Shown one piece after another: positions 8,983 to 18,518 of a DNA stretch of 64,000 nucleotides. The position numbers were made by a program, and so were the translations under genes. The stretch covers positions 187,073 to 251,072 of the forward strand of contig JALHLK010000001.1 in the NCBI GenBank assembly GCA_022844565.1, in the 5' to 3' direction. Within the stretch, counting starts at the first letter, position 1. Each line of letters opens with the position of its first letter. This stretch comes from Saprospiraceae bacterium. Lineage in GTDB: Bacteria; Bacteroidota; Bacteroidia; Chitinophagales; Saprospiraceae. The notes below the pieces were generated by a model. That model worked only from the letters and a program-made list of their open reading frames with translations. It was not told the origin of the DNA and did not search any database.

Positions 8983-9774
8983 GTGAAAGAAAAAGAAATA
9001 TCTAAATTGATTCCAGAATTATTGGTGATGTGCAATATAGTTTCAAGAAAAATTATGGAATTTTACATTTCTGATGTAAACATTCTTGAAAAAGCGGACA
9101 AAACTCCAGTGACTGCTGCTGATTTAGCATCAAATGATATTATCTTAAATTATCTTTCAAAACTTACTCCAGAAATTTTTATACTTTCTGAAGAAAATGA
9201 TGATTTAGACATACCATATAGATTGAAACAAGCCTGGATTTGGTGTATTGATCCTTTGGACGGAACTAAGGAGTTTATAAAAAAAAATGATGAATTCAGT
9301 GTAAATATTGCTTTAATACATAATGGGATTGCAAAATTGGGAATTGTTATTCTTCCAGTTTTTGATACGATATATTATGCCATTAAGGGCAAAGGTGCTT
9401 ATAAAGTCGATAAAGACGGTGTTGAACGTCCGATAGATAAAGGATCAAATAGTAGTAGTCTTGTGATTCAAGCAATGACTTCTAGATCGCATCATAATTT
9501 GATTTCAGAGGAGATCTTGAATAAACGATTTGAAAAAATTGAGTGGATACCCAAAGGTAGTTCATTAAAATTAACAGAATTAGCAGAGGGAAGAGGCGAT
9601 ATTTATTTAAAACTAGGAAATACTATGGAGTGGGATATTGCAGCCCCTCAAGTAATATTGGAAGAAACTGGAGGTAAAGTTTTGGAGTATCCATCGATGT
9701 TACCACTTCGCTACAATAAGGCGAATCTGCTTAATCCTAATTTTATAGCTTTAAGATCGGAAATGGAGTTTTAG
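8983..9774 (+). CDS. cysQ: 3'(2'),5'-bisphosphate nucleotidase, CysQ family
   Basis: Removes the 3' phosphate of PAP, a by-product of sulfate assimilation, and belongs to the inositol-monophosphatase fold. The 263-residue length fits. Metal ligands are in LSEEN (Glu 70/71) and the hallmark WCIDPLDGTKEF (Asp 90 and Asp 93). The C-terminal GNTMEWDIAAPQVILEE carries the third metal Asp. The start is GTG at 8983; no in-frame ATG occurs before the conserved N-terminal helix. It is divergent from galE, and sulfate-assimilation genes are not adjacent. Confidence 0.9.
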   Translation: MKEKEISKLIPELLVMCNIVSRKIMEFYISDVNILEKADKTPVTAADLASNDIILNYLSKLTPEIFILSEENDDLDIPYRLKQAWIWCIDPLDGTKEFIKKNDEFSVNIALIHNGIAKLGIVILPVFDTIYYAIKGKGAYKVDKDGVERPIDKGSNSSSLVIQAMTSRSHHNLISEEILNKRFEKIEWIPKGSSLKLTELAEGRGDIYLKLGNTMEWDIAAPQVILEETGGKVLEYPSMLPLRYNKANLLNPNFIALRSEMEF

Positions 9775-9780
9775 ATTATG

Positions 9781-9818
9781 AAAAAAAGAAAGACCAACAA
9801 AAAATATTGTTGATCTTT
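9781..9818 (-). terminator. terminator of the OmpA/helix-hairpin-helix operon
   Basis: On the minus strand, the stem AAAGATCAACAA (9818-9807) pairs with TTGTTGGTCTTT (9800-9789), with one mismatch and a 6-nt loop. It is followed by CTTTTTTT. The position fits termination of the operon ending at 9846. On the plus strand there is no following T-run, so use by cysQ is less likely. Confidence 0.75.
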
Positions 9819-9845
9819 CCCATTGATTATAAATTAGACTTCGTT

Positions 9846-10847
9846 TTACTTCCCTCCATTAAGTTGGTCTTGTAAATCTTCTAATTCTTTAAACTTACCC
9901 TCTGCTGCTAATCCAGCTTGGGCTGGCCAACTCGTTGGGTCGGCAAGTTGAAAATTAGTACCAGCTGCATTAAGAATCTCTTGAATTCTATCAGTACTTG
10001 TTTCTGAAAGTGCGGCCCATGTTTTAATACCCGCATCTTCTAGTAGTTGAGCGATCTTAGGTCCTATCCCTTCGATTACCTTCAAGTCATCTTGCTTGTA
10101 TGCTTTTAAAATACCAAGTTTGATCATAACTTTTTCAAGTTTTGAGTCTGTCTTATTATTTGCATCCGCTACTCCCGTATCTAGATTTTTCTGAAGTGCA
10201 ATCAAGCCATCATAGTCTGCATTTACAGCCATTTTTGCTTGCGCAGGCCAAGTAGCAGGGTCTATGATTTTATAACTATCCCCATATTTGTCTAGGATTG
10301 TTCTAATTGATTCAGGTGTTTGAGTAGCTAATTCACTCCATGAAGAGATTCCATTAGCTTTAAGGACTTCATCCATCTTCGGACCTATTCCCTCAATTAC
10401 TTGTAAATTATCTGATTTAAGCTTTGCGTATTTATCGGTACTTCCAGTTCCGCCAGAAGTAACGATCGTACTCGCTGTAGCAGCAAATGAAGTAGCTAAA
10501 GAAGCCGTGGGAACGGATACTGATGGCACTTCCGTAACTTTTGAATCTGCAATGTCTACTTTTTTTGATACACTACTTTTAGAAGTTAAAGTATTTTCGA
10601 CTTCTCTTAGCTTACCTTTTGCCAATGCAAGATCACCTTCTATTTCTGCCGAATGAGATCTACATCCAGCTAAGTCAGCTTCTAAACCCTTGATTTTAGT
10701 TTTTAGACTAGAAATTTGCAATTCTAAGTCAGCAACAATTGATTTATACTTACCCCATAATGCCCAACCAATTGCAAGACCTAATAATGGTAAAAGAAGC
10801 CAAGGTAATAAAGGGTATTTACAAAGAATATCATTTAAAAAATTCAT
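9846..10847 (-). CDS. membrane-anchored protein with two helix-hairpin-helix domains
   Basis: A 333-residue protein of uncertain role. Residues about 13-31 form one transmembrane helix (LLPWLLLPLLGLAIGWALW). A coiled-coil-like stretch follows at about 36-95 and a Ser/Thr/Val-rich linker at about 95-145. Two related domains follow, each starting with a helix-hairpin-helix (LQVIEGIGPKMDEVL and LKVIEGIGPKIAQLL), continuing with a Trp-containing helix (ISSWSELA, IKTWAALS) and ending with a D..WPAQA motif (ATWPAQAKMA, SWPAQAGLA). Such GIGPK domains (COG3743-like) are annotated as nuclease-like, but no catalytic residues are evident and binding to DNA or protein is equally possible. The OmpA gene lies 18 nt upstream on the same strand, so the pair is probably an operon. 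Confidence 0.8.
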   Translation of the reverse strand: MNFLNDILCKYPLLPWLLLPLLGLAIGWALWGKYKSIVADLELQISSLKTKIKGLEADLAGCRSHSAEIEGDLALAKGKLREVENTLTSKSSVSKKVDIADSKVTEVPSVSVPTASLATSFAATASTIVTSGGTGSTDKYAKLKSDNLQVIEGIGPKMDEVLKANGISSWSELATQTPESIRTILDKYGDSYKIIDPATWPAQAKMAVNADYDGLIALQKNLDTGVADANNKTDSKLEKVMIKLGILKAYKQDDLKVIEGIGPKIAQLLEDAGIKTWAALSETSTDRIQEILNAAGTNFQLADPTSWPAQAGLAAEGKFKELEDLQDQLNGGK

Positions 10848-10865
10848 TTTTATTTTATTTTATTT

Positions 10866-11675
10866 TTATTTAATAATTTGAAGTTCGGTTCTTCTGTTTT
10901 CTTGCCTTCCAGCATCTGTATTATTGTCAGCTATAGGTTGTGACTCTCCACTGCTAGATACTGCAATCTGTTCGCTATTAACACCTTTAGAGACAAGATA
11001 ATTTTTAACAATATCAGCTCTTCGCTGACCAAGTTTTAAGTTATTGGCATCGTCTCCGACATTATCTGTATGACCTGTCAAAACGATTTTTTCTCCTGAT
11101 GCAATCACTCTTTTGGCAACATTTTCTAGGTAAGCTTCCACTTCAGCACTATTGAGTTTATTAGTTGAATTAAATGGAAACCTAATCACTGTTTTGTCTT
11201 CAGTTTCGATAATGTTTTCAGTGACAATTCTATAGTCAAAATTACATGATTCGAATGGATTGACTTTATCACTTACTCCATCGACCAATCTCGAACTAAG
11301 TTTCACCTTGTCTGTTTCCAAGCCCAACGCTTTTCTAGCGGCATCGGCTCGAGCAATTCCTAAATCCGGAAAACTAGTGTTGTTAGTTTCATCACTTCGA
11401 TATAAACCAGTGATTTCAAGTAGTTGATTGTCTTGCAACTTACTTAAGATCTCTTCTTTTCTAACTGCCCATTGATCATTGGTAATTGCTTCATCACTGT
11501 TGTACCTAAACATCAGAGGTCCATTCTCTTTTGTTACTTGTTGAGCTGTATCAGTACCCGTCGCAGAAATACCTGATGACGAATCTGTAACCCCAGTACA
11601 ACAATTATTATTACAACTCCACCATCCAAGGAGTAGCCACAGCAGAAGAGAAAGAATTAATACTACATTTCTCAT
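10866..11675 (-). CDS. OmpA-family outer-membrane (lipo)protein
   Basis: A 269-residue protein. A hydrophobic N-terminus ends at LLLGWWSC, which could be a lipobox with Cys at about residue 21, although the Cys-rich CNNNCC run makes this uncertain. Residues about 55-115 resemble a degenerate OmpA-like fold (EEILSKLQDNQLLEITGLYRS is split by sequence drift). The C-terminal domain has the OmpA peptidoglycan-binding signature: LTGHTDNVGDDANNLKLGQR, RADIVKNYL and GRQENRRTEL. It likely tethers the outer membrane to peptidoglycan. It precedes the membrane helix-hairpin-helix gene by 18 nt, suggesting that the two products work across the envelope. Confidence 0.85.
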   Translation of the reverse strand: MRNVVLILSLLLWLLLGWWSCNNNCCTGVTDSSSGISATGTDTAQQVTKENGPLMFRYNSDEAITNDQWAVRKEEILSKLQDNQLLEITGLYRSDETNNTSFPDLGIARADAARKALGLETDKVKLSSRLVDGVSDKVNPFESCNFDYRIVTENIIETEDKTVIRFPFNSTNKLNSAEVEAYLENVAKRVIASGEKIVLTGHTDNVGDDANNLKLGQRRADIVKNYLVSKGVNSEQIAVSSSGESQPIADNNTDAGRQENRRTELQIIK

Positions 11676-11906
11676 ACTATAAATTTAATTGTTGGTAAAA
11701 AAATAATTAATTTGCATGAAAAGTACAAAAATTATTCAATTTATCAAAATATTACATATTTAATTTTTATTAAATTGTAATTGTTTAATAAAAATCTTGT
11801 ACTTCACAGAATTTTTAACTTACTTCGCAGTAGCTTAATTGCTTTATGGAGAAAATAAATCAATATCTCTTTTTTAGGTAATTAATTTTTTTATAACATT
11901 TTATTT

Positions 11907-12764
11907 ATGCCAGAAATATTTAATACTATAGAAAGTCTTGATATTAAGTTAGATAGTCACCGAAGAAATGGAAAAACTATTGCTTTCGTACCAACTATGG
12001 GGGCTCTGCACTCTGGTCATCTTGAATTGATCAAAGAGGCTCAAAAAATTGCAGATATAGTTGTAATGAGTATTTTTGTAAATCCTACCCAATTTAATGA
12101 TAAAAATGACCTTTTAAAATATCCTCGAACAATTGAAGCGGATACCAATTTGGCTCAATCTGTAGGTTTAGATTTTTTATATATACCAGATGTTTCTGAA
12201 ATATATCCCGATAACGTAGATACGCGATTAAATCTCGACCTTGGCCTGCTTGATAAAGTTATGGAAGGTGAATTTAGACCCGGACATTTTGAAGGTGTGT
12301 GTCAAGTGGTCAAGCGGCTTTTAGATTTGGTACAATGTGATATACTCGTCATGGGGCAAAAGGATTTTCAACAGTTTACTATTGTTCAATACATGATAGA
12401 TCAATTAAAATTGACAGTTAAACTTCATGTTGTTAAAACAAAAAGAGATAAGAATGGATTAGCATTGAGTTCTAGAAACGCTAGATTGACCGACGAGGGT
12501 AGGAAAAAGGCTACGACCATTTACAGAACCATGATCTATATTAAAAAGAATATTGACTTAAAGCCCATACAAGACTTAGAACAATATGGTATGAAGCGAT
12601 TGGCAAAAGCTGGTTTTAATCCTGAGTATGTCACAATCGTAAATGGATATGACCTTCAAAAAGTTAAAACATTGACAACCAGTGATTATATCGTTGTTTG
12701 TGTTGCTGCTTGGCTTGAGGGTGTCAGACTAATTGACAATTTTGTGTTAAAAACAAAGTCATAA
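11907..12764 (+). CDS. panC: pantoate--beta-alanine ligase (pantothenate synthetase)
   Basis: ATP-dependent joining of pantoate and beta-alanine, the last step to pantothenate for coenzyme A. The 285-residue length is normal. The nucleotidyl-transferase HxGH motif is in FVPTMGALHSGHLELI (about residues 27-42), with the substrate motifs VNPTQFN, RPGHFEGVCQVVKRL, MGQKDFQQ and ALSSRNARL. It is monocistronic and convergent with the following aminotransferase. No panB or panD is in the window. Confidence 0.95.
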   Translation: MPEIFNTIESLDIKLDSHRRNGKTIAFVPTMGALHSGHLELIKEAQKIADIVVMSIFVNPTQFNDKNDLLKYPRTIEADTNLAQSVGLDFLYIPDVSEIYPDNVDTRLNLDLGLLDKVMEGEFRPGHFEGVCQVVKRLLDLVQCDILVMGQKDFQQFTIVQYMIDQLKLTVKLHVVKTKRDKNGLALSSRNARLTDEGRKKATTIYRTMIYIKKNIDLKPIQDLEQYGMKRLAKAGFNPEYVTIVNGYDLQKVKTLTTSDYIVVCVAAWLEGVRLIDNFVLKTKS

Positions 12765-12821
12765 TTTTTATAGATAGCTACCAAAAGAAGACTGATTTTT
12801 TCACCTATTCTAAGTTACCTT

Positions 12822-13946
12822 TTAGATAAGATATTTTTGAATAGTATTGACAAACAGACCCATATCTTCGGGTTTTCCAATACTAACTCTACAATACTGA
12901 TTGCCCCAATCATCTATTTGCCTTACAAAAATTTTATCGTCTGACAAAAGTTTTGAAACCATTGCCTTGTCAAATTTATCCAATGAAAAAACGGAACAAT
13001 TTGCATAAGAATAATAGTGTTCTACATTTTTTTGTTTCAAATAGTTATACAAAACTTCTTTTGCTTCATGATTTTTAGACAAATACATTTTTACAAAATC
13101 ATGGTCATCAAGAGCGGCCAAACCAGCATGGTAGGTAAGTTGCGTTATGCCATTGACACCTTTTTCAAGAAATTTATAGAGTCCCTTAATCGTATCCGCA
13201 TGTGCTACTCCATACCCTAATCTCATTCCTGCAAGTCCATATATTTTGGAAAATGATTTAATAATTATCAAATTCTTTTGATTTTCTACTAATGGAATCA
13301 AGGAAGGATCTTCGACGAAGTCCAAATATACTTCATCAACCACGAGCATGATATTCTTGGGAACAGCCTCAGCAAAAGATTTGATCACAGAATGATTTAA
13401 TTTTGTACCAGTAGGGTTATTTGGATTGCATAAATAAATCATTTTTGTTGAAGGCTTAATTGCCATCATCAAGTTCTCGACATCGACCAATTTATCTGAG
13501 GTGAGTCTTACATTGATCATTTCTGCACCTAATTTTTCAGCTACAGCGGGAAGAATAAAAAATGTTGGTCTAGGTGTTACCAAACTGCCTTTCCCATCAT
13601 GGAAGTGACTTATCGCACATAAAGATAAAATTTCTGTACTGCCAGCTCCAAGAATAATATTTTCAGGACCCAATTTCCATTTTGATGCTATCTTTGATGT
13701 AAGTTGATCCGTGTTTACATACCTGTTAGCCAATGACATAGCATCGATAATAGCTTTTTTTGCTTTAGGTGCAACACCATATGGGTTTTCATTAGAGCTT
13801 AATCTAAGTATTTCCTTTTCGTATGATATTTCTATCTCCGATGTATGGTGGAAATCATGGCAAGCTGTTTGACTTGCCATGATTTCTGACCAAAAACCAG
13901 CCCCTAGAATTAGGCCGCTCGATTTTAACCAATCTCTTCTATGCAT
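12822..13946 (-). CDS. HisC-like class I/II aminotransferase with a twin-arginine leader
   Basis: PLP-dependent aminotransferase related to histidinol-phosphate aminotransferase, 374 residues. The N-terminus MHRRDWLKSSGLILGAGFW looks like a Tat leader, which cytosolic HisC lacks. RLSSNENPYG, CNPNNPTGTK, VDEVYLDF and the Schiff-base loop SFSKIYGLAGMRLGY are all present, so the enzyme appears catalytically intact. No his genes are nearby. The leader suggests periplasmic location, possibly with the TatC encoded at 37.9 kb. Substrate is unknown, and the leader could also be a remnant without function. Confidence 0.85.
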   Translation of the reverse strand: MHRRDWLKSSGLILGAGFWSEIMASQTACHDFHHTSEIEISYEKEILRLSSNENPYGVAPKAKKAIIDAMSLANRYVNTDQLTSKIASKWKLGPENIILGAGSTEILSLCAISHFHDGKGSLVTPRPTFFILPAVAEKLGAEMINVRLTSDKLVDVENLMMAIKPSTKMIYLCNPNNPTGTKLNHSVIKSFAEAVPKNIMLVVDEVYLDFVEDPSLIPLVENQKNLIIIKSFSKIYGLAGMRLGYGVAHADTIKGLYKFLEKGVNGITQLTYHAGLAALDDHDFVKMYLSKNHEAKEVLYNYLKQKNVEHYYSYANCSVFSLDKFDKAMVSKLLSDDKIFVRQIDDWGNQYCRVSIGKPEDMGLFVNTIQKYLI

Positions 13947-14152
13947 TTGATAGACATTTATTTGTTTTACCTACTTATTACATCTAACTCCAAATGAGGT
14001 GTAAAGAAACAACATACCCATTTTGACTCATTCTTTTGGTTTTTTTCTTCGTTATAAATTCATCAAGTAGCTAAGGCTATTCTCCTCATTTATGCCTCGA
14101 AAAAAAACAAAACTACTTCGTCAAATTTGTACACTTTATTTCTTTACAGTTC

Positions 14153-16588
14153 CTAAGGAAATTTAGTTTTATCAGTTTTCTTATTTTTTACAAATTTTTC
14201 AAGCCATTGATCTTGTTCCCAAAGCATGTGCATGATGGATTCTTTAGCTACATACCCATGTGATTCTTTAGGTAACATGACTAATCTTGTGGTAGCTCCT
14301 AGTCCCTTTAAAGCATTAAAATATCTTTCGCTTTGAAGTGGAAATGTACCACTATTGTTATCATCTTCTCCGTGAATTAATAGAATAGGTGTTTTCATTT
14401 TATGTGCATTCATAAATGGGCTCATGGTATTGTACACTTCTGGTGCATCCCAATAGCTTCTTTCTTCACTTTGGAAGCCGAAAGGAGTAAGCGTACGATT
14501 GTAAGCACCACTTCTGGCAATACCCGCTGCAAATAAGTTAGAGTGAGATAAAAGGTTTGCAGTCATAAATGCACCATATGAATGTCCGCCTACAGCAACT
14601 CTTTCTCTGTCTACATAGCCTAATTTATCAACAGCATCAATAGCTGCTTTGGCATTTCCAACCAATTGCTCTACAAAAGAATCATTAGGCTCTTTTTCTC
14701 CTTCACCGATAATAGGAAAGGCAGCATTGTCCAAAACGGCATAACCTCTAGCTACCCAATACAAAGGTGACCCAGAACTGATAGAAGTGAATTGGTAAGG
14801 CGAACTGGTAGTCTGGCTTGCAGTAGCCGCATCTTTAAATTCCCGTGGGTAAGCCCACATCAACATAGGTAGTTTTTCTTTTTTATCTTTGTCGTAACCG
14901 ACAGGTAAATATAAAGTGCCAGAAAGTTCCACACCGTCACCTCTCTTGTAGTTTATTACTTCTTTATGAACTTTTTCTATTGCTTCAAATGGATTCTTAT
15001 TAAAGGTAATTTGTTTTGATGTTCCTTTTTCTATGTCTCTGATATATAAATTAGGATATTCAGATTTCCCTTCAATTCTGGTAATATATTGTCCTTTCCT
15101 GATATCTAAAGCGGTTGTGATAGTTTCTAATCTTTCCTTTAAATTGGATTCGTAGAGCCTTACTTTTGTTTTGGTCTTTAAATCAACTTTGTCAATAAAT
15201 GGAAATTTTCCCTTTGCAGACCAACCTTCACCTATTAAAAACAGATGACCTTTGTCCATAGCTAAAACATTAGAACCCATGCTATTTTCTTCCGTTACAA
15301 AATTACCTGGATCGCTATATACATCTTGAGAATTTCTCTCATTATATGTAAAAGTACCTTCTAAAGGTGTTGATGGATTAATTAAGGTTGTCCTTGACGA
15401 CCTTGTGGTGTACCATGAATCATAAACTATGGCATTTTGATTGTCTCCCCATTGTATTCCTGCAAATCTATCTTTGGTTTTGTGAATAAGTTTCTTCTCA
15501 CTTGTGTATGGATATTCTAACACATATAAGGCATCCCTATATTCTGCTTTTTCTGCCGGATTTCCACCATCAAGGGCTTCTACCCAACTTAAATCAGCGG
15601 CCTTATCGCTTCTCCAATTGATATTTCTAGGACCAATGGTTGTAGCACTAAATCCCTTTGGTACAACTTCTGATAATGGTTCATTGAATACATTTTTTAT
15701 GAGTTTGCCATTTAAGTCATACACATTTGTAGCATTTGGAAACCTATTATAAGGTACGATATATGAAAAAGGCTTTTCGACTTGGTTTATGAGGATCATT
15801 TTGCCGTCAGGAGAAAGGTTTATACTTCCAAACATATTGGCGTTCATCCATTTTTTTGCAGTTCCCTTCATGTCTACTAAAAACAATTCACTCGTGGCCA
15901 ATAGTTCAAAATTAAACTCATCTGTTGGGTTTTTCAATAAATCTTGGTAGGTCCTATTTTGTGCTTCTTTGCCATCACTTTCAGAGATAGTAGGACCCGT
16001 TGGTACTTGAATTTTGCTATCAATCAAAGATTTTCTATTTTCAGGCAACATTTTAACCAATAAGTTTTTATCGTCTTTCATCCATATATAAGGTCTGTCT
16101 AAATTTGAGTTAAGACCTCCAGCGATTAACTTTTGTGCTTTTTTAGATTTGATATCAACTATCCAAAGCTCAAGTTTATCCTGTGTAGTATTGAGTACTG
16201 CAAGTTTATCTTCTTCATTATTCCAACTAGCGGTCGACAATTTTGCATCTGCGGGTATTCCCAATATCTCATGTTCCTTACCAGATTTTACATCTAAAAT
16301 TGAAGCTTTATAAAAATAAATCTGTCGACTGGAAATATTGGCCATAGGGTTAATCCTTAGACCTCCAAGTCTCATTTCTGGTTGTGATAACTCATCTATT
16401 GTTTTAAAAGAATTTCGGTACAATAAGATGCCCGTTTCGCCTTTTGAATCCAATATTAAAGTGGGAGGAGGTGTTACGTCTGCTAATTGTTGAATGGAGG
16501 CATGTGGTTTTTGGTATCCTACATTTAATTGTGCATTTATGTATAATGAACAATATAAGAATGTTATTAGTAAAATCTTTTTCATCAT
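14153..16588 (-). CDS. S9-family serine peptidase (prolyl oligopeptidase/glutamyl endopeptidase type)
   Basis: An 811-residue secreted peptidase. Residues 1-19 are a Sec signal peptide (start MMKKILLITFLYC). Residues about 40-530 form the beta-propeller that gates the active site. The C-terminal alpha/beta-hydrolase domain has the nucleophile in GGHSYGAFMTANLL, the Asp in LLIHGEDDNNSGTFP and the His in PKESHGYVAKES, so the triad is complete. The closest family I recognise is the S9D glutamyl-endopeptidase group of Bacteroidota and chloroplasts. There is no T9SS C-terminal domain, so it is probably periplasmic. A CAAAAATA (minus-strand TATTTTTG) at 16613-16620 lies 25 nt upstream and may be its -7 element. 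Confidence 0.92.
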   Translation of the reverse strand: MMKKILLITFLYCSLYINAQLNVGYQKPHASIQQLADVTPPPTLILDSKGETGILLYRNSFKTIDELSQPEMRLGGLRINPMANISSRQIYFYKASILDVKSGKEHEILGIPADAKLSTASWNNEEDKLAVLNTTQDKLELWIVDIKSKKAQKLIAGGLNSNLDRPYIWMKDDKNLLVKMLPENRKSLIDSKIQVPTGPTISESDGKEAQNRTYQDLLKNPTDEFNFELLATSELFLVDMKGTAKKWMNANMFGSINLSPDGKMILINQVEKPFSYIVPYNRFPNATNVYDLNGKLIKNVFNEPLSEVVPKGFSATTIGPRNINWRSDKAADLSWVEALDGGNPAEKAEYRDALYVLEYPYTSEKKLIHKTKDRFAGIQWGDNQNAIVYDSWYTTRSSRTTLINPSTPLEGTFTYNERNSQDVYSDPGNFVTEENSMGSNVLAMDKGHLFLIGEGWSAKGKFPFIDKVDLKTKTKVRLYESNLKERLETITTALDIRKGQYITRIEGKSEYPNLYIRDIEKGTSKQITFNKNPFEAIEKVHKEVINYKRGDGVELSGTLYLPVGYDKDKKEKLPMLMWAYPREFKDAATASQTTSSPYQFTSISSGSPLYWVARGYAVLDNAAFPIIGEGEKEPNDSFVEQLVGNAKAAIDAVDKLGYVDRERVAVGGHSYGAFMTANLLSHSNLFAAGIARSGAYNRTLTPFGFQSEERSYWDAPEVYNTMSPFMNAHKMKTPILLIHGEDDNNSGTFPLQSERYFNALKGLGATTRLVMLPKESHGYVAKESIMHMLWEQDQWLEKFVKNKKTDKTKFP

Positions 16589-16869
16589 TATTTTATTTTT
16601 AAATCAATATTACAAAAATAATAATTAGCATACCAAAATATAATTAGAAATTTATAATAATTTTAACCAGAAGCGGGTAAATTTATTTTACTATATTATA
16701 AAAAGTCAATTTTAATTTAGCAAGAAATTATTATTTAAACTATTTATTTGGAATGCTATAATTTCATAATTAATTGATTAGTAATTATATATAACTATGT
16801 TATTAAGGATAAGAAATCATTTTTTTAAACTAATATGGCATCTTGAGATGGCCTCAATTGGAAAATTGA

Positions 16870-17832
16870 TTATTCTGTTGCTTTTGTTTTTTGACCGATG
16901 AGCCGATAAAGATTTCCTGTTATACTTGTATTTAATTCATATCCAAGTAAAATCACTAAACAATTAAATTTTAACCACATAAGTACTACAATCAATGCTC
17001 CTATCGAACCATATAATTCATTGTATTTTCCAAAATTGTCGACGAAAAAGGCAAATAATAAAGAAGTAAGAATTGATAAAATGGTGCTGAGGAGACTACC
17101 TGTATTCAAAAAGCCGATTTTCTTTTTTTGGCTAGAACCATAATTGTAAAGTATAGAGAATACAATATATATCAGTATAAAAGCTATCACGTATCTGAAT
17201 AAGCCTAAGAATGATGTGGAATAAAAATCTGTACCAAAATAATTATCTGCAATACTACTTAACTGATTTCCCATTACAATTAAGAACCCGGAGGAAACTA
17301 CCAGTATAAACATGATAACCGTCAAAGAAATGGATAAAAAAAGATTGTAATAGTAAGATCTTTTGTTGTGTCCTTCCAAATGACTTTTTTCAAAACCAAT
17401 AATCATGGTTAAAATACCTGAAGAAGAGAAATAAATAGCTAGGAGAAAACCAAAAGATAATAATCCTTCTCTACGAATCATGGTGATATCATGGATTATG
17501 CTAATAAGATATGCAGAGCCGCTTTCTGGTAAGAGCCGTGTCAGACTATCATTAATATAAGCCGTAATTTCTTCCGTTACTCCAAGATAAGGTACTAAGG
17601 TAAAAAGGAAAATGATGGCTGGAAACAAAGATAAAAAAAATGAAAAAGCCATTGCATTAGCCCTCGTGTTTAATCCATCTTCTTCTAATTCTTCTGTGAT
17701 AAATCGTATAATATAATATATAGGTATACCTTGAAATCCTGGCAATACAATATTTTTTGACCAAGATAATGTCTTTTTTATAAATGGTATCTCGTACCAG
17801 TTTTGAAGATAAAAATATAGGTTTTTAAACAA
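16870..17832 (-). CDS. YihY/BrkB-family inner-membrane protein
   Basis: A 320-residue integral membrane protein with about six helices and the family features RANAMAFSFFLSLFPAIIFL and GALIVVLMWLKFNCLVILLG. Members were once called ribonuclease BN in error. Actual function is unknown, with transport suggested. The start overlaps the upstream thioesterase gene by 8 nt on the same strand, so they are cotranscribed and probably translationally coupled. Confidence 0.88.
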   Translation of the reverse strand: MFKNLYFYLQNWYEIPFIKKTLSWSKNIVLPGFQGIPIYYIIRFITEELEEDGLNTRANAMAFSFFLSLFPAIIFLFTLVPYLGVTEEITAYINDSLTRLLPESGSAYLISIIHDITMIRREGLLSFGFLLAIYFSSSGILTMIIGFEKSHLEGHNKRSYYYNLFLSISLTVIMFILVVSSGFLIVMGNQLSSIADNYFGTDFYSTSFLGLFRYVIAFILIYIVFSILYNYGSSQKKKIGFLNTGSLLSTILSILTSLLFAFFVDNFGKYNELYGSIGALIVVLMWLKFNCLVILLGYELNTSITGNLYRLIGQKTKATE

Positions 17833-18235
17833 AATAAGATTTTATTGCTTCACTTAAATAATTGGGAATACTTACCATTTTTTTAGTATCCATATTGACA
17901 AATACAAGTTTTACATTTGCGGTATGTAATAATATCTCTTCACTATTATATATTTCAAAATCATATGAAATAATTCTTCTCGGCATCTCTGTTAGAATGG
18001 TATCGATACTTAATAAATCATCATATAAAGCAGGTTTATAGTATTTAGCTTCTACAGATATAACAGGCATCATCACTCTGTGTTGTTCTTCTAAGACTTT
18101 ATAACTTAGACCTAAACTCCTAATAGCCTCAACCCTTCCAATTTCATAGAGCAGTGGATATTGACCATAATAGAGGTACCCCATAGGATCTGTTTCTCCG
18201 TATCTTACTCTTTTTTGATATCTGTGTTTTAACAT
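17825..18235 (-). CDS. acyl-CoA thioesterase, hotdog fold (YbgC/4-hydroxybenzoyl-CoA thioesterase-like)
   Basis: A 136-residue hotdog thioesterase. RYGETDPMGYLYYGQYPLLY (about residues 11-30) has the catalytic Asp position of the 4HBT family, followed by a long helix with YEIGRVEAIRSLG. It probably hydrolyses short or medium acyl-CoA esters in the cytoplasm. It is the first gene of a two-gene unit with the YihY-like protein (8-nt overlap). Substrate cannot be read from the sequence. Confidence 0.88.
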   Translation of the reverse strand: MLKHRYQKRVRYGETDPMGYLYYGQYPLLYEIGRVEAIRSLGLSYKVLEEQHRVMMPVISVEAKYYKPALYDDLLSIDTILTEMPRRIISYDFEIYNSEEILLHTANVKLVFVNMDTKKMVSIPNYLSEAIKSYFV

Positions 18236-18467
18236 ATTGTCGTAAAATTATTAATTTCTTATAAACATCGCAACAATTTACGCCTAGTTTAATAAAATTT
18301 TATCACCCCAAAATTTTTTTAAATCTAAAATTTAAGTAAAAATGTCCTGTTTTTTACTTGTTCATAAATTTATTCCTATTGTGGTGTTAGGATACATGTC
18401 AATGCGATGTATGATAAATGTTAGTATTTGAGATGAGTGCAATCATATTCTGTGGTAACGGTGCTCA

Positions 18468-18498
18468 TTGAAGATAGGTTTAAGAAAACTGACCTTTG
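18468..18498 (+). promoter_or_regulatory. promoter of the yceI-porin unit
   Basis: TTG at 18468-18470, a 20-nt spacer, then GACCTTTG at 18491-18498 (one mismatch to TAnnTTTG). It lies 20 nt upstream of the ATG at 18519. It covers the upstream in-frame TTG, so translation from that codon is unlikely. Confidence 0.5.
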
Positions 18499-18518
18499 TA
18501 CAAACAAAAATTAAAAAA

